NCBI RefSeq assembly: GCF_000282515.1
Contig: NZ_AKJD01000060.1
Span: 1 to 60,746, forward strand
Length of the DNA: 60,746 nucleotides
DNA from: Pseudomonas sp. GM80
Lineage (GTDB): Bacteria; Pseudomonadota; Gammaproteobacteria; Pseudomonadales; Pseudomonadaceae
Direction of reading: 5' to 3'
The translations under genes and the position numbers were made by a program. The notes under the pieces were generated by a model. It saw only the letters and a list, made by a program, of their open reading frames with translations, had not been told where the DNA came from and did not search any database. Positions 8,516 through 18,366 of the stretch are shown piece by piece (positions within the stretch are counted from its first letter, which is position 1; every line of letters begins with the position of its first letter).

Positions 8516-10519
8516 TTATGGATTCCATTTGTTGGAGAGCGCAGGCCTTACGGTTTTCAGGTCCGGCAGGTTGTCGAGGAAGTTGTCCGGGTAGTAACCG
8601 AAACTGGTCGCGCCCTGACGCTTGAGACGGCCCATCCAGTCGGCCAGATGCGCACCGTCGATGTCGGCTTGATCCTTTTTCGTCCAGTCACGTGCCTGCA
8701 ATTCGAACACCGTGCGGTCCAGTGCACCGGGGCGTTTCTTGACCGTGGCCACCAAGGCTTCGAGCCACGGGCCGGACTCTGCCTGGGTCTGTTTCTCCAT
8801 CAGCGGCATGGCCATCGGCGCCGTCCAGTCGTAGGTCGCGAGGAAGTCGTCGAGGTTCTGCGCAAACCACGCTTCACTCTGCGGATTGAGGATCGGCTCG
8901 GCGAAAATGTTGCGTGCGGTCAGCACCTGCGGACCACGAATCGCGCGGACTTTGGCAGTCAGTTCGTTGGTGAAATCGATGAGGTATTTGCTCTTGAAGC
9001 GCGTCCAGCGCTGCATCGCGGCAGGATCGTCGCGCAGGGCGGCGATTGAGCCGGGCAAGCCCTGGGCGGCGTAGGTTTTCAAGGCTTCAGGGCTGGCGTC
9101 CTCGAAATCCGAGAGCACCGCATCATCGTGGTAAAGAATGCCGTCGACCGAGGTCAGGCGCGCGACGTCTTCGTAGATTTCGCCAATGATCCGCCGTACT
9201 TCCGGATCGAACGGCGACAGGCGTTTGTACTGGTCCGGGTCGACCGACGTGGTGCCGGTTTTCGGGTCCCAACGGGTGACGCGCGGCAGCTTCGAATCGA
9301 GACCGAAACTCAGCACCGGCATCCACGCGAAGACTTTCACGTGGGCACGGGTGCGCAGTTGCCAGGCGACCCGGTCGAAAATATCGGCGCGCACCGGCAA
9401 GTGGCGGTTGGGGAAGTACAGCGAATGCACCAGGCCGTCGCCCTGCGGATCGGCGAAGGCCTGCAGGAACACCGTGTTGGCGCCCATGTCAGCCATGCGC
9501 TGCACAAGCTTGCCGAGGTTGATGTCCTGTTGCGCCGGGTCCGGGTCGTAGACATTGTCCAGATCGACATGCACCACGCGCATGGTGAAATCCGACTGCA
9601 CCCCGACGACACTGTTGGCGAAATGTTCGCCGTCAGGATCGGAAGCGACGAGGAAGCGCGGGCTGCTCATCAGGTTGTCGAGGGCATCGAGGCCGTCGTC
9701 CAGCGTCAGGGCCATTTCGTAGCCCTGTTCGCCGACCACGGTCAGCGAAGTACCGTCCGCCGTGCCGTAAGGCCAGACCCAGACACGCGGTTTCTTGCCG
9801 GTGACCTTGCGGATTTTCTCCGAGATGTTGTTCACGTCAGTGCGAATACGCGCCTGGAAATCGGCCTCGGATTCATAGCGTTTAGTCACGGGATCGTAGC
9901 GCCGTGTCGCGGCGGCAGGCTGCATGTTGCCTTGCGGGTTGGCCAGAATCCCTTTGTGATTGGCGTCGGTGTGCGCGGCAATTTCCACCAGACCCGATTG
10001 CGAGATTTCACGCACCTGATCCCAGGTCAGGAAGTCGGAACGCGCACGCGGCGCACCGGCAAAATCCACCGGTTGATTGAGCGGTGTGTCGATCCAGCTG
10101 CCGACCGGCGCCAGCAGCGCATGCCAGTTGTAGGCGCGCAGCACTGGCAGCACGCGGGTGTAAAAACTCGAATAGCCGTCGTCGAAGCTGAGCAGAATCG
10201 CTTTCGCCGGCAGCTCCGGGCCGCCCTTGCGCGCGGCCATGATCTGGTCGACCGTGACCGGCTTGTAGCCGTTTTCGCGCAGCCAGGCGAGTTGCTCGAT
10301 CATGCGTTCGGTGCGCACCGCCACCACGGCCTGATCGGGGTCGCGGTCTTCGATATCGTGATAGGCAATGCCGAGCACATGATTTTTCGGCCACGGTTTT
10401 TCACTGGCCGCCAGCGGACGCTCGGACGGCGGCGCGAAGGCCGGAGCTTGCTGGGCGCAGGCGCTGATCAGCAGCACTCCCAGCAGAAGGATGAAACGCG
10501 AAATCAAAGGCATCTTCAA
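8516..10519 (-). CDS. pgaB: PgaB, poly-GlcNAc N-deacetylase lipoprotein
   Basis: This 667-residue protein begins with a lipoprotein signal ([10 protein letters not shown]). The first half is a polysaccharide deacetylase (NodB) domain with [18 protein letters not shown] near residue 110 and [11 protein letters not shown] near 190. The second half carries the glycoside-hydrolase-like PNAG-binding domain, with [16 protein letters not shown] near residue 470. PgaB partly deacetylates the polymer in the periplasm, which is needed for export through PgaA. It is third from the end of the pga operon, 6 bp after pgaA. Confidence 0.95.
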   Translation of the reverse strand: MKMPLISRFILLLGVLLISACAQQAPAFAPPSERPLAASEKPWPKNHVLGIAYHDIEDRDPDQAVVAVRTERMIEQLAWLRENGYKPVTVDQIMAARKGGPELPAKAILLSFDDGYSSFYTRVLPVLRAYNWHALLAPVGSWIDTPLNQPVDFAGAPRARSDFLTWDQVREISQSGLVEIAAHTDANHKGILANPQGNMQPAAATRRYDPVTKRYESEADFQARIRTDVNNISEKIRKVTGKKPRVWVWPYGTADGTSLTVVGEQGYEMALTLDDGLDALDNLMSSPRFLVASDPDGEHFANSVVGVQSDFTMRVVHVDLDNVYDPDPAQQDINLGKLVQRMADMGANTVFLQAFADPQGDGLVHSLYFPNRHLPVRADIFDRVAWQLRTRAHVKVFAWMPVLSFGLDSKLPRVTRWDPKTGTTSVDPDQYKRLSPFDPEVRRIIGEIYEDVARLTSVDGILYHDDAVLSDFEDASPEALKTYAAQGLPGSIAALRDDPAAMQRWTRFKSKYLIDFTNELTAKVRAIRGPQVLTARNIFAEPILNPQSEAWFAQNLDDFLATYDWTAPMAMPLMEKQTQAESGPWLEALVATVKKRPGALDRTVFELQARDWTKKDQADIDGAHLADWMGRLKRQGATSFGYYPDNFLDNLPDLKTVRPALSNKWNP

Positions 10520-10525
10520 ACTCTT

Positions 10526-13006
10526 CTAGAAGCGGAAAGTGAGGTCGACGAGCAGACGCAGATCGGTCTCCCGATCACCGTCGTAGGGCCGGTTGATCAC
10601 ACTGAACAAACCGCCCACCTCGAACACGTCGTTCCAGGCATAGCGTTGCCCATAACCGAGCAGGGCCATGCCGCCGGTGCCGTGATCACGCTGGCTGTAC
10701 GTCCCCGCGCCGGCCTGGAATTGCTGACTCCAGGAAGTTTCGTAGCGGTGGTAGAGCACGTGATTGACGTTGACCAGCGGCATCACGCTGAAGTCGGATT
10801 TGGGGTTGAAGTACGGCACGTCATCAGACTTGGAGTTGTGGCTGGTGCCGACCTCCAGACCGGCGTCGACCTGCACGTTCGGCGCGCTGTAAACGCCTTC
10901 GCGGCCAGTGAGCAAAGCTTCGACGCGGTTGTTGCCGTCACTGAAATGCGACGGGCTCACCGCCAGACGCCACTCGCGGCTTTCGTTGGCGCGCCAGCGA
11001 ATGAAACCGCTGCCACCATTGGCCTTAATGTCGCTGTTGAGCGCGCGCAGCGGTGTTTCAGCCGAGAGGTATTCAAGGCTGCCGCCGTACTGCCAGTGGT
11101 CGTTGATGTCGCGGGCGATCGCCAGACGCGCGCCCTGTTTGTCGCCGTAGCCGTAATCGTGATTGGAGACTTCGGCTTCGAGGGTCATGTCGCGGGTGCG
11201 CCGCTCCAGGCCGACACGCTGGAAGCGATGGTTGCCGGTGCCTTCGGCAAAGTCGCCGGTGGCGTATCCGACGCCGGCAAACACGCGCCAGTCGTCATCG
11301 ATTGGCGGGCTGTATAGCGTGCTTTGAATGCCGAAATCGCGGCTGCCGCTGACCGCCCCGGCACCGCTGCTGCCGCCACCGTTGGCCTTGCCGCCGTAAG
11401 CTTCGACGCGCAGCTCGGACATGTCATGGACTTCGCGCTCACGCGCCAGACGCTGCACTTGGCGGTTGTCCGGGTAACGCGCGACGACGTCGTCGGTCAG
11501 CGCATCCATTTGCCGCCATTCCTGTAACTCCATGGCCGTGTGCGCCTGGCCAATTTCCAGACCCATGTCGCGCGGCACGATGCTCTCGGTTTCCTTGAGC
11601 TGCATTTCTGCGCGGCGCGGCCAGTTGCGGGCCAGGTACAAATCGGCCTGGGCCAGGCGCAAGCCGATATTGCCCGGGGCCTGATCGACCAGAGTCTGCA
11701 AGCGCTCTTCACCGTGCGGTAAATCGGAACCGTAGGTGCCGGCCTGTGCCGCCAGTTGCTGGGCGTCCATCCATTCATCGTTGGGGTTGCCGATCGGCAA
11801 GCCCTTGAGTTCGATGCGCGGACGCTGCGACTTGGCGGCGTCTTCCGCCACTTTACGTGCCTCGTCGGCGCGGTCGCTTTCCAGCAACGCGTAATACAGC
11901 GCGGTGGTGTCTTCGAGGCGGTCGCCGACATCGGCGTCCGGTGCAGCCAGCACTTGGCGATAGAGGTCGGTGGCGATTTCCGGTTCGCGCTGATCCAGAT
12001 AAGACGCCGCCACCCAACGCAAGGCATAGGTCGGAATCTTCACGCCTTCGGCTTGCAGCTTCTGGTACTCCGTGATGACGTCGGCGGTGCGCGCGCGGGC
12101 CTTGAGTGCACCCATGCGGTCGATGCGCCAGCGGGTGACGTCGTCATGCGCGGTCGCGTCCGGTGTCCAGGTGGCGAGCAGTTTGTCGTAGTCGGCCAGC
12201 GCGCGGTCGGCGATGACGTAGCGTTCTTTTTCACTGCGGGTAGCGAGTTCGGCGAGGCGCACGCGTTCGGCGGCCAGGTCGCCTTCGAGGCGGCGCAGCG
12301 TGACCGGATCAATCAGCCCCGGGCGTTGATTGGCCAGGCGCAGTGCTGGCTCCGGGAGTCGCGCTTTTTGCAAAGCGACCACGTATTCGCGGGCGACTTC
12401 CGGTTTGCTGCCGGCGCGTTTGAAGGCCTGATCGTATTCGAACAGCGCGTCGTATTGCTTGCCCGCGCGGGTCAGTGCATAGCCCAGCGCGAGGCGACGG
12501 GAAGGATCATCGGGTTTGGCTGCGACCAGCGCCTTGGCGCGGGTCACCGCTTCGTCGGGCTTGCCGGCATCCGCCTGCGTCAGGGCCAGGCCCAGTTGCA
12601 GGTCGGCGTTGTCCGGTTCCAGCGCCAGGGCCTTGTTGTAGACCTGGGTCGCCTGATCCCAGCGCTTGAGGTTGCGATAGGCGTGCGCCGTGGCAGTCAG
12701 CGCCTGCACCGGCAAGACGCGATCGCGACCCTGGGTTTCATAGACCTGCACCACTTCGGCGTCGAGCCCGGCCCAACTGGCGATTTGCAGGTGATCGCTG
12801 ATCTGCCCGGTGGTCGACTGGCCCGGCGGCACCTGACGCAGCACCGTCAGCGCAGGCGTGGTTTGCCCGGCACGGGCGTCGCGCACCATCTGATCGTAGG
12901 GTGTGTCGGCAAACGCCAGCGCCGGCCAGAGCAACTGGCTGCACAGCGCAACACGGAACAAAGGGCGTAAACCACGATGCAATACAGGAACATCAATACG
13001 CGGCAT
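10526..13006 (-). CDS. pgaA: PgaA, poly-GlcNAc outer membrane export porin
   Basis: This 826-residue protein has a signal peptide ending AFA-DTPYDQ, then TPR-type helical repeats (for example NLKRWDQATQVYNKALALEP and DLQLGLALTQADAGKPDEAV) over the first ~500 residues. A C-terminal beta-barrel follows, ending with the hydrophobic-aromatic strand LRLLVDLTFRF typical of outer membrane proteins. PgaA exports partly deacetylated PNAG and its TPR part binds PgaB. As first gene of the operon it has the promoter region; 258 bp separate it from the neighbouring ydgA-like gene, which reads toward it. Confidence 0.95.
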   Translation of the reverse strand: MPRIDVPVLHRGLRPLFRVALCSQLLWPALAFADTPYDQMVRDARAGQTTPALTVLRQVPPGQSTTGQISDHLQIASWAGLDAEVVQVYETQGRDRVLPVQALTATAHAYRNLKRWDQATQVYNKALALEPDNADLQLGLALTQADAGKPDEAVTRAKALVAAKPDDPSRRLALGYALTRAGKQYDALFEYDQAFKRAGSKPEVAREYVVALQKARLPEPALRLANQRPGLIDPVTLRRLEGDLAAERVRLAELATRSEKERYVIADRALADYDKLLATWTPDATAHDDVTRWRIDRMGALKARARTADVITEYQKLQAEGVKIPTYALRWVAASYLDQREPEIATDLYRQVLAAPDADVGDRLEDTTALYYALLESDRADEARKVAEDAAKSQRPRIELKGLPIGNPNDEWMDAQQLAAQAGTYGSDLPHGEERLQTLVDQAPGNIGLRLAQADLYLARNWPRRAEMQLKETESIVPRDMGLEIGQAHTAMELQEWRQMDALTDDVVARYPDNRQVQRLAREREVHDMSELRVEAYGGKANGGGSSGAGAVSGSRDFGIQSTLYSPPIDDDWRVFAGVGYATGDFAEGTGNHRFQRVGLERRTRDMTLEAEVSNHDYGYGDKQGARLAIARDINDHWQYGGSLEYLSAETPLRALNSDIKANGGSGFIRWRANESREWRLAVSPSHFSDGNNRVEALLTGREGVYSAPNVQVDAGLEVGTSHNSKSDDVPYFNPKSDFSVMPLVNVNHVLYHRYETSWSQQFQAGAGTYSQRDHGTGGMALLGYGQRYAWNDVFEVGGLFSVINRPYDGDRETDLRLLVDLTFRF

Positions 13007-13205
13007 TCGTCAGCATCCTTACATGGCCAGCCGGGTCGCAATGCCCTCCTTGCCCATTCGTAACGGTGGCCGCCAGTGCACATCCAACGGCCAAGCTTAG
13101 TCAGGCAGTCTTGCACGCAAGCGTAGACCAGAATTCAGAACACAATAATTGTTCAGAATCGTCACGACGGTTGCGCCGCAACAGCCAAAACCCGAACGCC
13201 AGACA

Positions 13206-13246
13206 GCAAAACGCCCGGCGTCTGTTCAACACAGAGGCCGGGCGTT
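13206..13246 (-). terminator. Terminator of the YdgA-like gene
   Basis: AACGCCCGGC (13210-13219) pairs with GCCGGGCGTT (13237-13246) around a 17-base loop. On the minus strand the stem is followed by TTTTGC. It lies about 20 bp past the stop codon of the YdgA-like gene and before the pgaA promoter region. Confidence 0.75.
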
Positions 13247-13264
13247 GCTATTAAGAGCGCAGGA

Positions 13265-14770
13265 TTACTGCACTTGCGTGACGCCGGCGAACTTGCTCAT
13301 CAGGAAGCCGACGAACTGCTCGACGGTCATCTTCTGGCCGTTGAATTCGACCTGATTGGCGGCGTAATGCAGTTTGGTCACGACGTTGCTGCCGTCGACC
13401 ACGGCCAACTGCGAACCGACTGCCATACCGGCGAACATGTCCGCCGCTTCCTTGGACTGATCGACGATGGCTTTGGCGTCAGTCTGGCCATCCAGTTGCG
13501 CCTGCACGCTGAGCAAATCGACCAGCATCGGCTTGGACACCTGAATATTCAGATCAAGCAATGCGATCAGCTGTTTGCCCAACTGATCCGGCGGCAAGTC
13601 CATCGATTGCGGCTTGGTCAGGTCGATGACCAGATTGGCCTTGCTCTCGCCGTTGGCGGTGTTGAACGAGAGGTTTTCCAGCGCGAACTGTGGGCCGGCA
13701 GCCAGCAGTTTTTGCAGATCGGCTTTGACCTGGGCGTTTTCAGCTTCGGTCAGGTTCAGCTCCGGAGCCGGCAAGCCTTGAGCTGCAGCCTCGGCGGCAG
13801 CTTTTTCGTACGGCTGCAGTTTGGTCTGGTAGATCTGCATCAGCGACATCGTCGACGGGATGTCGAGGTTTTTCAGGCTCATGGCCATGTTCGCCGAACC
13901 GATTTTCTTGTCGTTGAGCGACACTTCGCCAACTTTGTAGTCCGCGCGGCCGGAGGCATTGCTGCCGTTTTCTTCGGTGAGGTTCTTCATTTCGAAGTTC
14001 TTCACGCCGAGCACCGATTGTTTGGTGCCGAAGGTGGTTTTGCTGTTGGTCAGCACCAGGGTGTTTTCCCCGGTGTAATAGCCGTAGCTGCTCTTGGCGA
14101 GATTGCTGGCCAGGGTCAGACCGTTGAGTTCAACCTGCACCGGCGCCTGATCTTCGGCCACAGTGACCAGTTTCAGGTTGTCCATGTAACCGTCCGCCTT
14201 GACCTTCTGCGCCTGGGCGCTGGCGGAGATGTTCATGGTCAGGCCGGAGAATTTCAGGCTCGATTGCTCATCCAGCGCGGTTTCGAACGGCAGCAGATCA
14301 AGGGTGCTGGTGGTGGATTCATCGTAGCCAATGTTGGTCACGCCTTTGAGCGGCGAGGCGCCTTTGGTCGCGGCGAACCACTTCTCGGTGGCGGCGTTCT
14401 TTTCCAGCTCGTAGTTGCTGGTGGCCATGACCGGCAGCCATTTCAGCGAAACCAGACGCGAGAACGGCAGCGGGCCGTGTTCGATGTGGTCGACGAACAG
14501 CAATTCGAGCGGCTTGTCGCCAAACATCTCGCCTTCACCTTTGAGGCGATAGTGCGCGGTGCTGGTGAAGGTGTGGCGTTCCAGCGACACCAGTTCCAAC
14601 GACGCGCTGCCGTTGGAGCCGGCCATGGCGGTCTGCAGCTCTTTGTTGGCGTTGCTGACGGCGTTGTTCAACACGCCTTCGATCTTGGTCCCGGTGTACC
14701 AGGCCCCGCCTGCGCTGATCGCGCCGATGGCAACAACAATTCCGAGAAGCACGCCTGCTGATTTATTCAT
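13265..14770 (-). CDS. YdgA/DUF945 family protein
   Basis: This 501-residue protein has one N-terminal hydrophobic helix (LLGIVVAIGAISAGGAWYTG) and a long mixed segment beginning with TKIEGVLNNAVSNANKELQ, as in the YdgA family (DUF945). The helix could be an uncleaved inner membrane anchor or a signal. Family function is not established; E. coli YdgA is envelope-associated. It has its own terminator and appears monocistronic. Confidence 0.85.
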   Translation of the reverse strand: MNKSAGVLLGIVVAIGAISAGGAWYTGTKIEGVLNNAVSNANKELQTAMAGSNGSASLELVSLERHTFTSTAHYRLKGEGEMFGDKPLELLFVDHIEHGPLPFSRLVSLKWLPVMATSNYELEKNAATEKWFAATKGASPLKGVTNIGYDESTTSTLDLLPFETALDEQSSLKFSGLTMNISASAQAQKVKADGYMDNLKLVTVAEDQAPVQVELNGLTLASNLAKSSYGYYTGENTLVLTNSKTTFGTKQSVLGVKNFEMKNLTEENGSNASGRADYKVGEVSLNDKKIGSANMAMSLKNLDIPSTMSLMQIYQTKLQPYEKAAAEAAAQGLPAPELNLTEAENAQVKADLQKLLAAGPQFALENLSFNTANGESKANLVIDLTKPQSMDLPPDQLGKQLIALLDLNIQVSKPMLVDLLSVQAQLDGQTDAKAIVDQSKEAADMFAGMAVGSQLAVVDGSNVVTKLHYAANQVEFNGQKMTVEQFVGFLMSKFAGVTQVQ

Positions 14771-15089
14771 GAATGACCTGATCGATTTCCGTGGCTGTGA
14801 GTGTGGTCGTCTTCCCTGAACCCGTGACCGGGTCGCGGCTCGACTGCGCTGAATTCAGCGATGGAGATTAGCACCGGGCGCGCAAGACGGCCCAACGTTT
14901 AAAGGTGAAAGAGTGTCTATGGGGAGAATGGACAACCGACAGGCAGTGAGAGTTTCGCAGTTAGCAAAACTGCCATCGCTGGCAAGCCAGCTCCCACAGG
15001 GATCTTCAGCGAACACAAAATTTGTGCACACCACGTCAACCTGTGGGAGCTGGCTTGCCAGCGATGAGGCCAGATGATTCAGCCGAGAA
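14771..15089. other. 319-bp intergenic region holding a REPIN
   Basis: The leftward ydgA-like gene starts at the left edge and the two-helix membrane protein gene ends at the right edge. The middle and right hold a REPIN (14974-15066). The rest contains no recognisable gene; the left ~200 bp should contain the promoter of the YdgA-like gene. Confidence 0.6.
14974..15066. repeat. REPIN (TCGCTGGCAAGCCAGCTCCC family)
   Basis: CATCGCTGGCAAGCCAGCTC and onward (14974-14999) is repeated as its exact reverse complement at 15041-15066, giving 26-bp arms around a 41-bp spacer. Same family as the copy at 45286-45381. Confidence 0.92.
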
Positions 15090-15725
15090 TCAGGAATACT
15101 GAACCTCGATTTCATCCAGCTGATGATCAAAGCTTTTCAGTCGCGCGGTCCAGGTGTAGACCAGCACTTCGAAATCCCGATCAATCACCGCCCCACCCGG
15201 CCCATCAGCGCGCGGGTCGCAGAAATCCAGCTGATAACGCTCACGGGCCATGGCCGTGGCGACATCCGACAATTCGCGGGCGTTGTTCAACCAATGCCAG
15301 CCCTCGCCATCAATCTGCTTGTCGAGTTCCAGGCACTGCTTTTTCAGCGCTTCGAGACTTTTCTCCAGCGGTGTACCGGTGAGTTCGCCCATGACTTCGG
15401 CGAACGTTCGTCCCGGCTGCCAGTAGCTGCCCCAGAAATACCGGTCGAACACGGTTTCGACCCGACGCAGGGCGACTTTGGTGTCCCAGATCAGCACCAG
15501 GGTCTTGCCCTGTTCAAGCTGCCGTTTCTTGACGCGCTGAACCTGGATCGACGCCCAGGCCACCACGACGATCGCCATGACCGCGATCAGCGCGACGGTG
15601 CTGTCGAGAAAGATCATGGCCTTGTCGATCTGGTGGGCCAGCATGATGCCGTAGAAATAGGTGGCCGAGAGCAGCACCAGCGCTGCGAGGGCGCACCAGA
15701 AGCCGAGAGCGTAAGGGTTTTTCAT
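15090..15725 (-). CDS. Two-helix membrane protein of unknown function
   Basis: This 211-residue protein is not one I recognise. Two hydrophobic helices (about residues 7-28 and 38-62) are separated by a short polar loop LAHQIDKAMIFLD and followed by a cytoplasmic-looking region with a charged helix VQRVKKRQLEQGK and many tryptophans and tyrosines. The arrangement resembles small pseudomonad inner membrane proteins annotated as hypothetical. It lies alone between ydgA and the efflux operon with a REPIN behind its stop. No function can be inferred from context. Confidence 0.7.
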   Translation of the reverse strand: MKNPYALGFWCALAALVLLSATYFYGIMLAHQIDKAMIFLDSTVALIAVMAIVVVAWASIQVQRVKKRQLEQGKTLVLIWDTKVALRRVETVFDRYFWGSYWQPGRTFAEVMGELTGTPLEKSLEALKKQCLELDKQIDGEGWHWLNNARELSDVATAMARERYQLDFCDPRADGPGGAVIDRDFEVLVYTWTARLKSFDHQLDEIEVQYS

Positions 15726-15818
15726 TATTGGTTTCCCCTAGACCAGCGCTAGCAATGTGCGCTGGAAGGGTGCTTTGCACGGGGCGCCCTTCCAACACTT
15801 CAAAGCATAGCTATGGCC

Positions 15819-17261
15819 TCAGGGTTTGCTCGGGCTTGGAGCGTGCGTTCGTCCGCTTTCCCAACCGCCGCCGAGGGCGAGGAACAAATCGATCTGGCTC
15901 ATCGCAACCTGGGTGTTGGCAGCGGCCAGTTGCGCGGTGACATCGGTGTAGGTGCGAGTCGCTTGCAGATCCGCCAGGAACGACTCGCGGCCGGCCTGGA
16001 AGAAGCGGTGCGTCTGGTCTGCCGCCAGTTTCGCCGACTGCTCGGCATCGGCCAGCGCGTCGCGGCGTTGCAGCAGCGCACTGTACTGGGCGAGGCCGGT
16101 CTGGGTTTCGCGAATGGCATTGAGCACCACGCCGTCGAAGTGCGCCAGCGCGCCTTGGGTGGTCGCTTCAGCTTCACGAATGCGCGCACGGGCGCCGTTG
16201 GTCGGCACTTTCCAGCTCAGCGACGGGCCGAAACCCCAGCGATTGGTCGACGGATCACCGAGGTCGTCGATGATGCCGACGGTGCCGATGGTCGCACCGA
16301 TGCTGATGTCCGGGTACAACTCGCCAGTGGCGACGCCGATCCCGGCAGTTGCAGCGGCCAGACGCCGTTCAGCCTGACGAATGTCCGGACGACGCTTGAG
16401 CAGCGCCGCGCCATCACCGACCGGCACCAGTTGGGCGATCTTCGGCAGCTCGGCGCACGTCGCAGTGCCAGCCGGCAATTGATCGACCGGTTTCGCCAGC
16501 AGCATCGACAGACGGAACAACCCGGCCTGACGCGCCGCTTCATAGCGCGGCATGTCGGCGCGCAGGGATTTGAATTGGGTTTGCGAACGGGTGACCTGGG
16601 TTTCATCGCCACGCCCGGCGTCGCGCAGACGCTGAATCAGCGTGGTGCCTTGCGATTGCAGGTCGAGGGAATGCTGAGCAATTTCGCGTTCTTCGTTGGC
16701 CGCGCAGACTTGCGTATAAGCGCGAACCACGTCCGCGACCAAGGTGATGCGTGCGGTATCGGCGGCGGCTTGGGTGGCATCGGCGTTGGCTTTGGCGCCT
16801 TCAATGCCGCGCTGCAAGGTGCCCCACAGATCGAATTGGTATGAGGCGCTGATGCCGATGTCGCCGATATTGGCCACCGGGACTTTTTCCGGCAGCAAAA
16901 ACGCCTGTCCGGATTCCTGCAAACGCTCGGCGCCCATTTTCACGCCAGCACTCCAGCCACCAGCGGCCTCGGCTTCGTCGACTTGGGCGCGAGCGCGCTG
17001 CAAGTTGGCAGCAGCAACGCGCAGATCGGTGTTGGAGGCCATCGCCTGCTGCACTAGTTGATCGAGGCGCGGGTCTTTATAGAGCCGCCACCAGTCCGCC
17101 GGCACCGGTGCCGATACGACGGGTTTACCGGCCACGGCCAGTTCGCCCTGAAAATCCTTGCGCTGAACCGCCGAACTCTCAGGCACGTGATAGTCCGGCC
17201 CGACCATCTGACACGCCGACAGCATCATGCCCATCCCGGCGATCATCAGGGCCCTGCTCAT
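15819..17261 (-). CDS. Outer membrane efflux lipoprotein (NodT/OprM type)
   Basis: This 480-residue protein has a lipobox at GMMLSACQMVGPDYHVP. Two OEP repeats with long coiled-coil helices (QQAMASNTDLRVAAANLQRARAQ; RRPDIRQAERRLAAATAGIG) form the TolC-like channel. It is the last gene of the marR-FUSC-DUF1656-HlyD-OMF operon and overlaps the HlyD gene by 4 bp. Together these give a three-part pump of the AaeAB/EmrKY-like FUSC class, which exports aromatic acids or drugs; the substrate here is unknown. Confidence 0.93.
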   Translation of the reverse strand: MSRALMIAGMGMMLSACQMVGPDYHVPESSAVQRKDFQGELAVAGKPVVSAPVPADWWRLYKDPRLDQLVQQAMASNTDLRVAAANLQRARAQVDEAEAAGGWSAGVKMGAERLQESGQAFLLPEKVPVANIGDIGISASYQFDLWGTLQRGIEGAKANADATQAAADTARITLVADVVRAYTQVCAANEEREIAQHSLDLQSQGTTLIQRLRDAGRGDETQVTRSQTQFKSLRADMPRYEAARQAGLFRLSMLLAKPVDQLPAGTATCAELPKIAQLVPVGDGAALLKRRPDIRQAERRLAAATAGIGVATGELYPDISIGATIGTVGIIDDLGDPSTNRWGFGPSLSWKVPTNGARARIREAEATTQGALAHFDGVVLNAIRETQTGLAQYSALLQRRDALADAEQSAKLAADQTHRFFQAGRESFLADLQATRTYTDVTAQLAAANTQVAMSQIDLFLALGGGWESGRTHAPSPSKP

Positions 17262-18160
17262 TGCGCGGGCTCCTGCTTTTTATCGTCGACTTTCAAGTCT
17301 TCGATGATGGATACCGTGGCAGTGCGCCCGGCGATCATGCGGAAATCTTCCGGCACGTCATCAAAGGCAATCCGCACCGGAATCCGCTGCGCCAGCCGCA
17401 CCCAACTGAACGCCGGGTTGACGTTGGGCAGCAGGTTGCTGCCGCTGGTGCGGTCGCGGTCTTCGATACCGGCGACGATGCTTTCGACATGCCCGCGCAG
17501 TTTGGCGCGATCGCCGATCACGCGAATGTCCACCGACTGGCCGACATGAATGCCGTCGAGTTTGGTCTCTTCGAAATAGCCATCGATGTGGAACGAGTTG
17601 CTGTCGACCACCGACAACACCGGACGCCCGGCAGTGACGAATTCCTGCGGACGCGGCGCGCGGTCGTTGACGTAGCCGTCGACCGGGCTGCGAATCACAG
17701 AGCGATCAAGGTTGAGCTGGGCGCTGTCCACGGTGACCATGGCTTCGGCCAGTGCTGATTGCGCACGGGCGACCTTCGATTGGCTTTCTTCCAGTTGCTC
17801 GGCCGGCACCAGATTACCGAGGCCACGGTTACGCTTGGCTTCTCGCTGGGCTTGAGCCAAGGTTTCTTCGCGATCAGCGACAGTTGCTTTGGCCTGACGC
17901 AACGCCAGCTTGAAGCGATCCTGATCGATGCTGAACAGCACCTGACCGCGCTTGATCAACTGGTTGTCCTTCACGCCAACCTGCTGGATCAGCCCGGACA
18001 CGTCCGGGGCGATCTGGATGATGTCGGCGCGAATGTGGCCGTCACGGGTCCACGGCGCGAACATGTAATACATCACCATGCGCCAGACGAGGACAACGGC
18101 AAAAGTCACGATCAGCAGGGTCAGTACCACGCGACCGATGGTCAAAAACGGTTTTTTCAT
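17258..18160 (-). CDS. HlyD-family periplasmic adaptor (AaeA-like)
   Basis: This 300-residue protein has one N-terminal membrane helix (VVLTLLIVTFAVVLVW), a lipoyl-like half (ADIIQIAPDVSGLIQQVGVKDNQ), a short coiled coil and the return half (SVIRSPVDGYVNDRAPRPQEF). Such short adaptors pair with FUSC transporters. It has 4-bp overlaps at both ends, with DUF1656 and the OMF gene. Confidence 0.92.
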   Translation of the reverse strand: MKKPFLTIGRVVLTLLIVTFAVVLVWRMVMYYMFAPWTRDGHIRADIIQIAPDVSGLIQQVGVKDNQLIKRGQVLFSIDQDRFKLALRQAKATVADREETLAQAQREAKRNRGLGNLVPAEQLEESQSKVARAQSALAEAMVTVDSAQLNLDRSVIRSPVDGYVNDRAPRPQEFVTAGRPVLSVVDSNSFHIDGYFEETKLDGIHVGQSVDIRVIGDRAKLRGHVESIVAGIEDRDRTSGSNLLPNVNPAFSWVRLAQRIPVRIAFDDVPEDFRMIAGRTATVSIIEDLKVDDKKQEPAQ

Positions 18161-18366
18161 GTCATCAGGTATCGACTGAGTGAGTCCACGCCGTACAGAA
18201 GTACCGCGTAGAGCGCCACGTTGAACAATGCCCGGTGCCAGACCAGACGGTAAAAGTGCACGCGCGTCAGCACGGCATGCACCAACAAAAACAGCACATA
18301 AGTGATGCCCATCAACACCAGCAAGGTCGGCAGGAAAATGCCGCTGATGTCCAGATCACCGATCAT
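18157..18366 (-). CDS. DUF1656 small membrane protein (AaeX-like)
   Basis: This 69-residue protein has two membrane helices (LPTLLVLMGITYVLFLLVHA and NVALYAVLLYGVDSL) and a GDLDISGIFLPTL start that is typical of DUF1656. It always accompanies FUSC/HlyD pairs such as aaeXAB; its exact role is not known. The gene overlaps its neighbours by 4 bp on each side. Confidence 0.9.
   Translation of the reverse strand: MIGDLDISGIFLPTLLVLMGITYVLFLLVHAVLTRVHFYRLVWHRALFNVALYAVLLYGVDSLSRYLMT

Noticed and set aside
9128..11317. 729-codon open frame on the plus strand
   Set aside because: It lies antisense to pgaB and pgaA, whose motifs are convincing; such frames are common opposite GC-rich genes. No domain was recognised.
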